A stretch of 64,000 nucleotides of DNA from an uncultured Butyricicoccus sp. (GCA_944384655.1 CALWUF010000035.1:1-64000), one strand, 5' to 3'; shown: positions 28,003 to 37,575, counted from the stretch's first letter. The notes: generated by a model not told the origin, from the sequence alone. Numbers and translations are program-made.

Positions 28003-30678
28003 ATGAAAAAAAGATTTGCGGCGGTGCTGCTCCTGATGGCTCTTGGGATCGGACAGCTTCCTGCGTTTGCCACATATACCGGCGATGACAGGTCGACCTC
28101 CATCACCGGGGTTGTAACGGTTATCAATCCGCTGTACGGTGGGACAGCCGATGATGTGCCACCGTCCGAATTTGCGCAGGAAGAGGAAAAAAATACGGCG
28201 CGTCAACAATATGGTGCGTCTACAACAACGCCGTATACAACAATTGCTGATGCAGCAGATTTTGTGCGCAGCCAGATGGCAAACCGTCAGCAGGTGGTTA
28301 CACTTGCATATCGTACAACCATACGTTCTACGGAGGAAGACCCCAAAGTCAGTATTGTCAAGCAGATTGCCTCACAGGCGTTGGATGAAACGGGAAATGC
28401 AAATGAAGGCGATTATCTTCGCTGGCAATATGGACGCTATGTCTGTAATATTCAAGGTGAAGTGATTGTCAATGGCGACGGTACGAGTACATATTCCTAT
28501 AAATTTATCTATTCGTTTGAGTATTATACAACTGCGGAGCAGGAGAGAGAACTCAATGACGAACTGACAGAAACCTTGCAGGCGCTTGACCTGGATCAGG
28601 CAACCGATTATCAGAAAATACAGCGGATTTATTCATTTATCTGCGGTCATGTCAGCTATAACAGCGAGGATTCAACCACACAGAAATATACCGCATACAG
28701 TGCGCTCAAGAAAGGGAACGCTGTCTGTCAAGGTTATGCATTGTTGCTGTATCGGATGCTGCGCGAGGCGGGATTTTCCACACGTATCATTGCCGGGACT
28801 GCGACAGCAAGCGGGGAAAATCACGCCTGGAACATCGTCCGGCTCGGGGACAGCTATTATTATCTGGACAGTACGTGGGATTCAGGAATGTCATGGTATG
28901 ATTATTTTATGCGCGGGACGGAAGATTTTTCCGGACATCAGGCCTGGGAGGATTATACAAGCGATGCGTTTACCGCCACCTATCCGATTTCGGAGACCAC
29001 GTATGAGCCGGGTCTGGCGGATGAACCGGAGCGCAGTTTGCTCGGAACGGGAACTTGCGGAGCGGATATCACATGGCGTGTGACAGAAAATGGCGCACTC
29101 ATCCTGCGTGGCAGCGGCGATATGGAGGAGTATGAAGAGGGACAGACGCCATGGGCAGAACTGACAGATCAGATTACTGCGTTGGACATCGGCTGTGGCA
29201 TTACCTCCATCGGCAGTTACGCGTTTGCCAATTGTACAGCGCTGAATACGGCGGTCATATTGCCGGACAGCGTGAAAAAAATAAACAGCAATGCGTTTGC
29301 AGGCTGTACGGCGCTGCCGTCGATTGATATCCTGCCCGTTACGCAATTCATTGCGTCCGATGCGTTGCCCAAGGGCGTTGTCATCCGCGGCTGTACGGGA
29401 AGCAGGGCGGAAGCGGTGGCGTCCCTGTTGGAGGCTTCCTTTGAGGAGATACAAAGCATTGCGGACACGGATATACAGCTATCCCAGACGGTGTACACCT
29501 ATACCGGGGAAACCTGCACGCCGTCTGTGGCTGCGACAGATGCAGATGGATCGGAAGTGCCGTGCGCGGCTGTGTATGATAACAATGTCGGCGCGGGTAC
29601 GGCGCAGGTCATGGTATCCGGTACGGGTGCATATGGCGGAAAGACAGCGATTCGGTTTACCATTGAAAAAGCGATGCCGCAGGTTGAAACGCCTGGGGAG
29701 CTGGCAGCGCTTTGTGGACAGAGCTTGCGCGATGTGCTGCACAGTTGCCATTTTACATGGCAGGAGCCGGAACAGTCCGTCGGTATACAGCAGGGCGAAC
29801 AAACTTTTCTTATGACATATACGCCGTTGGATACACAGAATTATACGGTTGTGACCGACATCCCGGTGACCGTATCTGTACATGATTCCATCGGATTGAG
29901 CGGCAGAGAAGCGACAACGCATGTGGGAGCAGATATGCGACTCATTGCATCCGCCATTCCAAACAATGCGCCAGAGAACATTCTGTTTTGGAGCAGCGAT
30001 ACGCCGGAGGTGGCAGATGTTGGCAGCGACGGCATTGTAACAGCTTATGCCGAGGGTACAGCGGTCATCACTGTCCGCAGTGTCAACGGCGAATATGCGC
30101 AATGTACTGTGACGGTAGAAACACTGCCGTTTACCGACGTTTCACAGTCGGCATGGTATTATAGTGCCGTGTCATATGCTTTGGGCAACAATCTGTTTGC
30201 GGGTATCACAGAGACAACGTTCGGACCAAATAAGAAGATGACGCGTGCAATGCTGGTACAGGTATTGTACAGCATGTCCGGTTTACCGGAGGTCACAGGA
30301 GAATCCCCGTTCAGCGATGTAGAAGACGGGAAATGGTATACGGACGCTGTGATCTGGGCGTCGGAGAACGGCGTTGCGGCAGGTACGGGTAAGGGGAAAT
30401 TTTCACCGAATGCCTATATCACCCGCGAACAGACGGCTACCATTCTGTACAAATATGCCGATCTCAACGGCTATTCCACCACAACAAACGTCAGCATCAG
30501 CAGATATGACGACGATCAGGATGTATCAAACTGGGCGATTCATGCGATGCAGTGGGCAGTTGGCAACGGTTTGATTTCCGGTACGAATGCCAATCAATTA
30601 CAGCCGCGCGGCAAAGCCACACGTGCACAGCTCGCACAAATCATGATGAAATTCCGATACAACATTGTATATGGGTAA
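28003..30678 (+). CDS. secreted transglutaminase-like protein with LRR, Ig-like and SLH domains
   Basis: An 891-residue exported protein. A signal peptide covers residues 1-23, ending AFA. A transglutaminase-like fold has the triad Cys242 (NAVCQGYA), His274 (ENHAWN) and Asp289 (YYYLDSTWD). Then come BspA-type leucine-rich repeats (about residues 390-450, ANCTAL and AGCTAL), an MBG-like beta domain, a Big2 Ig-like domain (about 625-705), and three S-layer homology repeats at the C terminus (FTDVSQSAWYYSAVSYAL; FSDVEDGKWYTDAVIWA; third weaker). It likely sits on the cell wall and acts on peptide bonds of wall or host proteins. The start follows GGGGAGGA. Monocistronic. Confidence 0.9.
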   Translation: MKKRFAAVLLLMALGIGQLPAFATYTGDDRSTSITGVVTVINPLYGGTADDVPPSEFAQEEEKNTARQQYGASTTTPYTTIADAADFVRSQMANRQQVVTLAYRTTIRSTEEDPKVSIVKQIASQALDETGNANEGDYLRWQYGRYVCNIQGEVIVNGDGTSTYSYKFIYSFEYYTTAEQERELNDELTETLQALDLDQATDYQKIQRIYSFICGHVSYNSEDSTTQKYTAYSALKKGNAVCQGYALLLYRMLREAGFSTRIIAGTATASGENHAWNIVRLGDSYYYLDSTWDSGMSWYDYFMRGTEDFSGHQAWEDYTSDAFTATYPISETTYEPGLADEPERSLLGTGTCGADITWRVTENGALILRGSGDMEEYEEGQTPWAELTDQITALDIGCGITSIGSYAFANCTALNTAVILPDSVKKINSNAFAGCTALPSIDILPVTQFIASDALPKGVVIRGCTGSRAEAVASLLEASFEEIQSIADTDIQLSQTVYTYTGETCTPSVAATDADGSEVPCAAVYDNNVGAGTAQVMVSGTGAYGGKTAIRFTIEKAMPQVETPGELAALCGQSLRDVLHSCHFTWQEPEQSVGIQQGEQTFLMTYTPLDTQNYTVVTDIPVTVSVHDSIGLSGREATTHVGADMRLIASAIPNNAPENILFWSSDTPEVADVGSDGIVTAYAEGTAVITVRSVNGEYAQCTVTVETLPFTDVSQSAWYYSAVSYALGNNLFAGITETTFGPNKKMTRAMLVQVLYSMSGLPEVTGESPFSDVEDGKWYTDAVIWASENGVAAGTGKGKFSPNAYITREQTATILYKYADLNGYSTTTNVSISRYDDDQDVSNWAIHAMQWAVGNGLISGTNANQLQPRGKATRAQLAQIMMKFRYNIVYG

Positions 30679-30683
30679 AAGGC

Positions 30684-30714
30684 AAACCGGCATGCGTGAG
30701 CATGCCGGTTTGTT
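30684..30714. terminator. terminator shared by the SLH protein gene and the convergent unit
   Basis: AAACCGGCATGC pairs with GCATGCCGGTTT around a 4-nt loop. Convergent genes meet here. Confidence 0.7.
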
Positions 30715-30721
30715 GTGTCTA

Positions 30722-31561
30722 TTACAGGGATTCATTGTCCGGATCTGGTTGGGAGATCTCAGAAACGGGATTGCCGAAACGATCGACGTCACAGTCGTCT
30801 GTATGGTTGATGACCGGGATGAACTGTGGAGCAAATCGTCCGCGTCCGCGGTGTTTGACATAGAAATAGCCGATGATCGAAAAGACCACCGCGCCGATGA
30901 AGTTGACAAATAAGTCCTTCATAGTATCGATCAGACCGATATCGAGATAGCCGCCATAGTTGGCGAGCCAGTCTTCTCCATTCACCAGCAGGGAATCTAC
31001 TTCTACGTGAATCGGGATATTTGCACCGCTGGGATTGAGTGCCACGGAATTGATAACAGTCACAAATCGATCTTTTTGCATATCCATGGAAAAGAAGCTA
31101 TCCATAAAAAATTCAAAAAATTCCCACAGTACGCCAATGGTCATGGAAAAACAAAAGGCGACAATGGCGACAAACATGGGCGATAATTTGATAAGGAACC
31201 GTTCGCTTCGATTGAAGATATCGACAAGGGAAAAGCCGATGGCGGCCATGAGAAAGCCGTTGATGGTATGCAGCATCGTATCCCACATGGGGATTTTTTG
31301 GTAATATGCGTTGATTTCTCCCAAAATTTCCGCTGAAAAAATGAATAACATGATGATGACTTCGAGAAATGGCGGGAGATCCAGATCGAACTTTTGTTCA
31401 ATAAAACGCGGGAGACCGAGCAGAAACAGCGACAGAAAACAGATGAAAACATTTTGATAGTCGCCATTTGTGAACTGGCGGATTGCACAGAGGATGATGA
31501 GGACAGTCAGAATTGTGCGTACCCAGAGCTCTTTACTTGGTGTTATTTTTTTCTTTTTCAT
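30722..31561 (-). CDS. DUF2238/YjdF-like membrane protein
   Basis: A 279-residue protein with about six hydrophobic segments and a hydrophilic Asp/Pro-rich C-terminal tail. The segment MWDTMLHTINGFLMAAIGFS and the following GVLWEFFEFFMDS resemble DUF2238 (YjdF) membrane proteins, whose function is unknown; the assignment is from memory. The ribosome binding site AGGAAA is weak and distant. It follows the SbcD-like gene by 21 bp and is probably co-transcribed with it. Confidence 0.7.
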   Translation of the reverse strand: MKKKKITPSKELWVRTILTVLIILCAIRQFTNGDYQNVFICFLSLFLLGLPRFIEQKFDLDLPPFLEVIIMLFIFSAEILGEINAYYQKIPMWDTMLHTINGFLMAAIGFSLVDIFNRSERFLIKLSPMFVAIVAFCFSMTIGVLWEFFEFFMDSFFSMDMQKDRFVTVINSVALNPSGANIPIHVEVDSLLVNGEDWLANYGGYLDIGLIDTMKDLFVNFIGAVVFSIIGYFYVKHRGRGRFAPQFIPVINHTDDCDVDRFGNPVSEISQPDPDNESL

Positions 31562-31582
31562 AGATATATATTTCCTGTTTGA

Positions 31583-32677
31583 TCAGTCCAGTTCGCGCCC
31601 GTCGAGCGCAGCGAGGGCATATTCCAATGCCAGCGTCAGTTTGGCGCAGGATTTTTCATCCCGGCTGCATTTTTCCATACGAGACATGAAATCACGCGTT
31701 ACGGTACCGCGCAGATCGTCGTCATCCTGATATCGGTACAGATCTTGCATAGCGGACGATTCGTCGATGACTTGCGCATGAAAGAACGAATGACGCAGAG
31801 AACGGGACAAAGCGGTTAAATTTGGCTCATACATGCGTGTACCGGTCAGATGAACGGCACAGCAGATGCGGGAGGGCGGATGCGGCAGCATTGGCAGCAA
31901 TGCATTTGCAAGCATGGAATCGTTTTGCAGCCCGGTCATGGGCAGTGAGATTTCCGCGAATTCAAGCGCTTCGGATGGGCGCAGGGTCAGAGAGACGTCG
32001 CCTTTTTCGATGCGTCCGCACAGATACCCCTTGATACCGGTTTCATGCGATGAGGTTGCAGAAAAGCAACCTGGACAACTGAGCGAAGTCTCGCCGATGC
32101 GGAATACGCCACTGAAACGGTGGTTGTGGCCGAGTGCAATATAGTCGAAACGACTGCCGATGACAGCGCTCTCCGAAATGGAATTGTATCCACCTGTACC
32201 GCCCAGTTCGCCGTGCATCAGGCAAATATTGATCTTGGACGGATCAAGCGGCGCTTCCAGTGAAATCACTGCCTGGTTATCCTGAAAAGCAGCGCCCCAA
32301 ATTACCGTTTTCCCATCGTCCAGTGAAACCGGTTCTAATGTGCGACCGGTAAACACATGTAGATTATGTGGCAGCGGTTGGGTGGCATAGGGGCTGTGCG
32401 CATGATAATAGTCGTGGTTGCCTGGGGAAAGGAAGATCGGACACGGGCATTTGGCAAGCAGTGCGAACACAGCAGATGAAATCTGCGGACGCACATCCGG
32501 TGTGTCAAACAAATCGCCGGCAATGAGGACGGCATCTGCGGCACAGGAGCCGGCATATGTCACAAATGATTGCAGGGCAGACAGTTGCAAACTGACCGCT
32601 TTTGCTGCGCGGTCAGGCGGAAGAAAATCAAATTTTGCGCCGATATGGAAATCGGCGGCATGAATGATGTGCGGCAT
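31583..32677 (-). CDS. SbcD-like DNA repair exonuclease (metallophosphoesterase)
   Basis: A 364-residue nuclease-type metallophosphoesterase. Metal-binding motifs in order: HAADFHIGA near residue 6, LIAGDLFDTPD, LSPGNHDYYH, CLMHGELGG and IALGHNHRFSG. It matches the SbcD/Mre11/YhaO family. I start at 32677 after GGAGGAGG; the frame is open to 32890 but that part contains the promoter and a hairpin. No SbcC or YhaN ATPase partner is next to it, which is unusual. Confidence 0.88.
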   Translation of the reverse strand: MPHIIHAADFHIGAKFDFLPPDRAAKAVSLQLSALQSFVTYAGSCAADAVLIAGDLFDTPDVRPQISSAVFALLAKCPCPIFLSPGNHDYYHAHSPYATQPLPHNLHVFTGRTLEPVSLDDGKTVIWGAAFQDNQAVISLEAPLDPSKINICLMHGELGGTGGYNSISESAVIGSRFDYIALGHNHRFSGVFRIGETSLSCPGCFSATSSHETGIKGYLCGRIEKGDVSLTLRPSEALEFAEISLPMTGLQNDSMLANALLPMLPHPPSRICCAVHLTGTRMYEPNLTALSRSLRHSFFHAQVIDESSAMQDLYRYQDDDDLRGTVTRDFMSRMEKCSRDEKSCAKLTLALEYALAALDGRELD

Positions 32678-32723
32678 AAAGAAAGACCTCCTCCGAAAAA
32701 TCGGAATATGTTCCATTGGGTTT

Positions 32724-32751
32724 ATTATAGCAGTTTTCTTTCGGCTTGCAA
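32724..32751 (-). promoter_or_regulatory. sigma-A-type promoter of the SbcD-like gene
   Basis: On the minus strand TTGCAA, 16-bp spacer, perfect TATAAT, about 47 bp before the start. Confidence 0.6.
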
Positions 32752-32771
32752 AGCGATCCAGACTGAAAAAC

Positions 32772-32804
32772 ACGACAAAGCGACCACCCGAGAGGGTGGT
32801 CGCT
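32772..32804 (-). terminator. perfect hairpin, probable terminator of the DnaD-DnaI unit
   Basis: AAGCGACCACCC pairs with GGGTGGTCGCTT around GAGA. On the minus strand it is followed by TTGTCGTGTTTTT, a broken T-run. It lies 240 bp after the end of the DnaI-like gene. Confidence 0.45.
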
Positions 32805-33043
32805 TCGTTCGCATACGTTTCACAAAATAAAAAGGGGGGTAAGAGAAATTCAAAGATACCGGCATATCTTTTAGGAAGAGGTTTCGTCATTCCCTCGTTC
32901 CATGGTCATAGTATAGCGCATTTGTCCGTAGAAGTTGTGAACAAATCGTAAAACGACTGTTACAATTCTATGTTGTTTTTGGAAATAGACGATGAAGATG
33001 CGAATATTTGAAAAAACAGCCGCGAAAATATCCGATAAATGGA

Positions 33044-34039
33044 TTAAAAACGTTGTTTTTTGCGAATTTTACGAATATCTGAGCCAATAAAACGAAGCTG
33101 GGTAAATTCGCCCAAAATGCGTGAAGCAATCGCCGCGGAATATCGTTTCTCCAGTTCATCGGGCAGCAGATTGGTGCTCAGGATGATGGGTAACCGTGCC
33201 ATCAGGCGGCGGCTGAGCAGATCATATAAACAGGAAGTATGAAATGCACCGGGCATTTCTGTGCCCAGATCATCAATGATCAACAGATCCGCGCTGCGGA
33301 ACCGCAGAAGTGCCTGAGAAGCGGCAGAAAAATCACCGTTTCCGAATTTTACATGGTTATATTGGTCAAAAATAGAAATAGCGGTATCATATGTGACAGA
33401 AAAACCGCGGTCTGTCACGCGCCGTGCAATGCATGACGAAAGAAAGGTCTTTCCCAGACCGGATGCACCGTATAACAACAAATTTTCATAGGATGCACCG
33501 AAGTGTTCTGCAAAGCTGGCACATCGGTGATAATTGGATTTTGCCATTTCACGCGGAGAAATACCGAAACGGTTGTCCGGTTGGGTGCTGTAATACTCCA
33601 ATCGGAAGGTGTCGAAGGTCTCACGGTCCACCGGCAGGAGGGAAGACAGATTCTTTTTTTGTTCCGCAGCGACGCGCTGGCGGACGCAACTGCACAACCC
33701 ATTTTCGACATAACCTGTGTCGCGGCAATTCGGACAGTCACAGGCGACTGCAAGATAGTCTGCCGGATACCCATTTTGTAGTAAAATGCGGCGTTTTTCA
33801 TCCTGTAACGCCAGGTTTCGGTCACGCAGTGCGGCAATGGCACGGTCTGTGTTTTCTGATTCAAAGGCGATGCGCATTGCCTTTGCAGAGGTGGCACGCA
33901 ATTCACGGTCGATCTCACCCAGACGCGGAATGGTGCGCGTCAGACGGTATCGGCGCTCTTCCGCTTCCGCTTCATGCTGCTGACGCTGTTGCTCCAATTG
34001 CCGCAGGATTTGTGAGATCAATGCCTTGTCATACGCCAT
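33044..34039 (-). CDS. DnaI/DnaC-like helicase loader ATPase
   Basis: A 331-residue AAA+ protein. A coiled N-terminal part (residues 10-85) is followed by a zinc-ribbon-like CDCPNCRDTGY...CSC (about 103-121) and the ATPase with Walker A YGASGLGKTFLSS and Walker B LLIIDDLGTE. This layout is typical of DnaI-type loaders of the replicative helicase and of DnaC-like proteins in Clostridia. I prefer the ATG at 34039, six bases after AAAGGAGG, over the ATG at 34045, which touches the site. It overlaps the preceding DnaD gene by 11 bp. Confidence 0.85.
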   Translation of the reverse strand: MAYDKALISQILRQLEQQRQQHEAEAEERRYRLTRTIPRLGEIDRELRATSAKAMRIAFESENTDRAIAALRDRNLALQDEKRRILLQNGYPADYLAVACDCPNCRDTGYVENGLCSCVRQRVAAEQKKNLSSLLPVDRETFDTFRLEYYSTQPDNRFGISPREMAKSNYHRCASFAEHFGASYENLLLYGASGLGKTFLSSCIARRVTDRGFSVTYDTAISIFDQYNHVKFGNGDFSAASQALLRFRSADLLIIDDLGTEMPGAFHTSCLYDLLSRRLMARLPIILSTNLLPDELEKRYSAAIASRILGEFTQLRFIGSDIRKIRKKQRF

Positions 34040-34994
34040 GTCCATCCTCCTTTCTGTTCATTGCATTGAATTCTTCCAGCCAGTCGCGTTCCCAGTCGGA
34101 CAGGTTGGCACTGTCCGAAGCCGGTGCGGATGCCGTCCGGAGGGCGGAGGATTTCGGCGGATGCAGATTCGGCTCGATGGCGGTGATTTCTGCCGCAGTG
34201 TGTACGCCCTTTTGATGCCAGCTGTCCAAAATGCCCTTGAGATATTTCCAACTGAACTTACCCAGACGGGCATACATGCGTTCTTTTGCCATCTCGACTG
34301 CCTCTGCGTCAAATCCTTGCTGGATGAAGCCCGACAGATAACGGTATTCTTCCGGTGCTGGATCGCGTCCCGCCATATCCAGCGCCCGCAGCAGATTGTC
34401 CATCAGTGGTTTTTCCGCCTCGCGCTGTGCGAGAAATTTTGACGCAGCATCTGCCGTAAAGATGCCCATATCTGCCCAAAGATAGGCTTGTTCCTCGATG
34501 TCCCGGCGGCTGACAACGCCTTTTTCACGGTGCAGCCATGTCAACAGGTCGATGAGCACGTCGGCGGGCAGACCGAGATGTTCATACGCGTTCATCAGCG
34601 TGCGAAGCTGCGCTTCTGTCAGCGTGCGGCCGAGTACGATCTCCGCAGTCTGGCAGACGGATGCAAATCGATGATCTCCTTCGCGGCGCGCGCGCATTTC
34701 TGCCGCTGTATAGCGCGGCGGATGCGAGCCGGGATCAGGGCGCTTTTGCTGCGATTCTGCCGGCGTGGAGACCAGATGCAGGTTGGTCAATGTGTGCACG
34801 GCGCGGTCATAACGGTCACGCGTCATGCCGAGCGTGCGCAGCGCCTCACGTTCATCAAATGATGAACCTTTTCGTATCAGATACAGATATAACAATGCGC
34901 TGTCACCGTCACAACAGGTGATCAGACTGTCTACAATCTGTGCACGCAGTACACAGAATTCCCCGCCGGTCGGGATCAATGATGTGAGTGACAT
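34029..34994 (-). CDS. DnaD-domain replication initiation protein
   Basis: A 321-residue protein. The N-terminal part (residues 1-90) looks winged-helix (DEREALRTLGMTRDRYDRAV). Two DnaD-like segments follow, at about 115-190 (LGRTLTEAQLRTLMNAYEHLG) and about 210-285 (YLSGFIQQGFDAEAVEMAKE; KFSWKYLKGILDSWHQKG), which is the DnaB_2/DnaD signature. Such proteins remodel DNA at the origin and recruit the helicase loader encoded next. The start at 34994 follows GGAGGCCTATTC. Confidence 0.88.
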   Translation of the reverse strand: MSLTSLIPTGGEFCVLRAQIVDSLITCCDGDSALLYLYLIRKGSSFDEREALRTLGMTRDRYDRAVHTLTNLHLVSTPAESQQKRPDPGSHPPRYTAAEMRARREGDHRFASVCQTAEIVLGRTLTEAQLRTLMNAYEHLGLPADVLIDLLTWLHREKGVVSRRDIEEQAYLWADMGIFTADAASKFLAQREAEKPLMDNLLRALDMAGRDPAPEEYRYLSGFIQQGFDAEAVEMAKERMYARLGKFSWKYLKGILDSWHQKGVHTAAEITAIEPNLHPPKSSALRTASAPASDSANLSDWERDWLEEFNAMNRKEDGHGV

Positions 34995-35081
34995 GAATAG
35001 GCCTCCGGAAAAATGATGAATTGTATTTGTGCAAAACGATCGACCGCCATGCGGTATGTTGCGCCACATGACAGTTATTTT

Positions 35082-35110
35082 ATTATATCGTGACAAAAGT
35101 AATAGTGCAA
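35082..35110 (-). promoter_or_regulatory. sigma-A-type promoter of the DnaD-DnaI unit
   Basis: On the minus strand TTGCAC, 17-bp spacer, perfect TATAAT, 87 bp before the DnaD start. Confidence 0.65.
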
Positions 35111-35169
35111 GCGAAAAGCGGCGCGTAAAATTTTATATATTTACTGATGTTTTTTTGCGAAAAAAATAG

Positions 35170-35175
35170 TATAAT
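35170..35175 (+). promoter_or_regulatory. -10 element upstream of glmU
   Basis: A perfect TATAAT lies 72 bp before glmU. The -35 region is A/T-rich and I see no convincing TTGACA-like box at 16-18 bp. Confidence 0.4.
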
Positions 35176-35247
35176 AAACTTACGTATTTTCCTGAGGGCA
35201 GATTGCGCCTTTTTGCAGCTGCTCCAGTCGCGGAAAGGATACCTTAA

Positions 35248-36471
35248 ATGTCTTGTAATAAGTTGAATACAATTTTGCTCGGCGGCAAAAAGGGTGCGGA
35301 CGGAAAATATCCGGTGCAGCGCGAGATTTTGTTCACGCCGACCGGTCGATTGGTTGCAGACGCTTTGCCCGAGCAGTGCAACCTGATTTATGCGCGTCAG
35401 CAGAGCGAGCCGGAGCTGGAAGGAATTCAATCCATCGTTTGTCCGGATGGCGCCGATTTTACACAGATGGTTTCGACGGCAATCGAAGGCATGGAAGGCG
35501 ATGTGATGCTGCTTTCTACACCGATGCCGGAAGTTGTCGCTGAGGAATATCAGATGGTTATGGATCAGCATGTCGAGGCGAAAACTGCCGTCACAACGTT
35601 GACCTGCGGCGCATTGGATGACACCTGGCACATTGCGGTCTATAATGTCAATGTACTTCGCGATATTTTGACCTGTCATCCGCTGTCGCTGACGCAATCC
35701 ATCCATATTGCAGGCGATATCAGCGCGAAAACCGGTGCTTGCCGCACACATTCGCATATTGATGTGCGTTCCGCGTGTGATGCATATCATGCACAGAAGA
35801 CGCTCCAGCATCGTGTCAACAGTGCGTTGATGGAGCACGGCGTCAGCATCCTCGACCCCGAATACACATATATTTCTCCCTATTGTGAGATTGGATATGG
35901 TACGACGATTTTGCCGGGGACGATGATCCGTCCGGGCAGTAAAGTTGGTTGTGATTGCACCATCGGTCCGAATACCATTCTTGACCGTGCACAGATTGGC
36001 GACCGGACAAGCGTCAATTCTTCACAGATCTATGAGAGCTGTGTGGGGGCCGATGCAGTGGTCGGTCCATTTGCATACATTCGTCCGGGCTGTCATGTGG
36101 GGGATGAGACCAGAATCGGCGATTTTGTCGAACTGAAAAAAGCTTCCATTGGCAATGGCACAAAGGTCTCCCATTTGACCTACATCGGAGACGCCACTGT
36201 GGGTGAACGCGTGAATTTTGGCTGCGGTACAGTGGTTGTCAATTATGACGGCTATGCCAAAAACCAGACCATTATTGGAGATGACTGCTTCATCGGATGC
36301 AATACCAATCTTGTCGCTCCCGTTGAATTGGGCGACCGCGTCCTTACAGCCGCTGGTACCACGGTTACCAAAAATGTACCGGATGGTGCATTGGCAGTTG
36401 CCCGGGTACGGCAGGAAACCAAGGAAGGTTGGAATGATCGGCGTCGCCGTATGCATGGATTGGATAAATAA
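35248..36471 (+). CDS. glmU: GlmU-like acetyltransferase with degenerate nucleotidyltransferase half
   Basis: A 407-residue protein, about 50 shorter than normal GlmU. The C-terminal left-handed beta-helix is well kept: GPFAYIRPG, FVELKK at residues 293-298, SHLTYIGDA with His309 at the acetyltransfer site, NYDGYAKNQTIIGDDCFIG, AAGTTVTKNVP. The N-terminal half (residues 1-185) has only ILLGGKKGADGKYPV where uridylyltransferases carry the LAAGxGTRM signature and Lys. UDP-GlcNAc pyrophosphorylase activity is therefore probably lost. The start follows GGAAAGGA. prs follows, the classical Firmicutes order. Confidence 0.85.
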   Translation: MSCNKLNTILLGGKKGADGKYPVQREILFTPTGRLVADALPEQCNLIYARQQSEPELEGIQSIVCPDGADFTQMVSTAIEGMEGDVMLLSTPMPEVVAEEYQMVMDQHVEAKTAVTTLTCGALDDTWHIAVYNVNVLRDILTCHPLSLTQSIHIAGDISAKTGACRTHSHIDVRSACDAYHAQKTLQHRVNSALMEHGVSILDPEYTYISPYCEIGYGTTILPGTMIRPGSKVGCDCTIGPNTILDRAQIGDRTSVNSSQIYESCVGADAVVGPFAYIRPGCHVGDETRIGDFVELKKASIGNGTKVSHLTYIGDATVGERVNFGCGTVVVNYDGYAKNQTIIGDDCFIGCNTNLVAPVELGDRVLTAAGTTVTKNVPDGALAVARVRQETKEGWNDRRRRMHGLDK

Positions 36472-36570
36472 TCAATCCATACGAGTTTTTAGAACATAGT
36501 TTTACAATATGATTCAGGGAAACGTCTTGCGTTTCACGCACTGAAAAAAATGCAGGAGGATCTGGCAATT

Positions 36571-37530
36571 ATGATATCTCACGGCAAGAATATAAAAATC
36601 CTTGCGGGCAATTCCCATCCCGCTCTGGCGATGCAGATTGCATCCGCGCTTGGTCTGCCGCTCGGCAAATGCACCGTCGGTCACTTCTCTGACGGTGAAG
36701 TTTCCGTTTCGATCGGCGAGACGGTCCGCGGTTCGGATGTATTTCTCGTACAGTCTACCTGTGAGCCGGTCAATGACAATTTGATGGAGCTGCTCATCAT
36801 GATCGATGCATGTAAGCGTGCGTCCGCAGGGCGTATCACTGCCGTTATTCCATATTTTGGATATGCCCGTCAGGACAGGAAGTCCAAAGCGCGTGATCCG
36901 ATTTCCGCAAAATTGGTTGCAGATATCCTCACGACCGCTGGTGCAAACCGTGTGCTCACGATGGATCTGCATGCACATCAGTTGCAGGGGTTCTTTAACA
37001 TCCCGGTGGACAACCTTATGGGGGCATCTGTGCTCATTCCGCACATCGCAGGCAAATTTGGCCGCAGCCGCGATGACGTGATGATTGTGTCGCCGGATCT
37101 CGGCTCGGTTACCCGCGCCAGAAAGTTCTGTGAGAAACTGGATTACCGTCTGGCTATCATTGACAAGCGCCGTCCGCGTGCCAATGTCTCGGAAGTTATG
37201 AATATCATCGGCGACGTAAAAGATAAAACCTGTATCTTGTGCGACGACCTGATTGATACGGCCGGCACGCTGTGCCATGCGGCGGAAGCGCTGATCACCG
37301 TCGGCGGCGCGAAGGATGTCTATGCCTGTGCAACGCATGGTGTACTGTCCGGTTCTGCAATTGAACGTCTTGAAAAAAGCCCAATTAAGAGCCTCGCCCT
37401 GCTCGATACCATTCCGCTGCCGTCCCATAAGCGCAGCGATAAGATTGAATTGTTGCAGGTAGCGCCGGTATTTACTGAGGCGATTGCACGCATTTATGAG
37501 GAATCTTCGGTTTCCCCATTGTTCGATTGA
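36571..37530 (+). CDS. prs: ribose-phosphate pyrophosphokinase
   Basis: A 319-residue PRPP synthase making PRPP from ribose 5-phosphate and ATP for purine, pyrimidine, histidine and NAD synthesis. Visible motifs are FSDGEVSVSIGETVRG, the YFGYARQDRK loop, DLHAHQLQGFF, and the PRPP-binding ILCDDLIDTAGTLCHAA. The start at 36571 follows GGAGG after an ineffective upstream ATG at 36550. It lies 99 bp after glmU. Confidence 0.97.
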   Translation: MISHGKNIKILAGNSHPALAMQIASALGLPLGKCTVGHFSDGEVSVSIGETVRGSDVFLVQSTCEPVNDNLMELLIMIDACKRASAGRITAVIPYFGYARQDRKSKARDPISAKLVADILTTAGANRVLTMDLHAHQLQGFFNIPVDNLMGASVLIPHIAGKFGRSRDDVMIVSPDLGSVTRARKFCEKLDYRLAIIDKRRPRANVSEVMNIIGDVKDKTCILCDDLIDTAGTLCHAAEALITVGGAKDVYACATHGVLSGSAIERLEKSPIKSLALLDTIPLPSHKRSDKIELLQVAPVFTEAIARIYEESSVSPLFD

Positions 37531-37545
37531 GCTTGACAGATACAT

Positions 37546-37575
37546 AAGCGGCACGGTCAGGTGTGCCGCTTTTTG
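37546..37575 (+). terminator. terminator after prs
   Basis: AAGCGGCAC pairs with GTGCCGCTT, then T-run. Confidence 0.75.

Larger units (their letters stand above)
32678..33043. other. 366-bp gene-free stretch between SbcD-like and DnaI-like genes
   Basis: It holds the SbcD promoter (32724-32751) and a strong hairpin (32778-32804). Open frames of 80-95 codons exist on the plus strand, but they lack ribosome binding sites and run through the hairpin. I see no gene. Confidence 0.6.
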
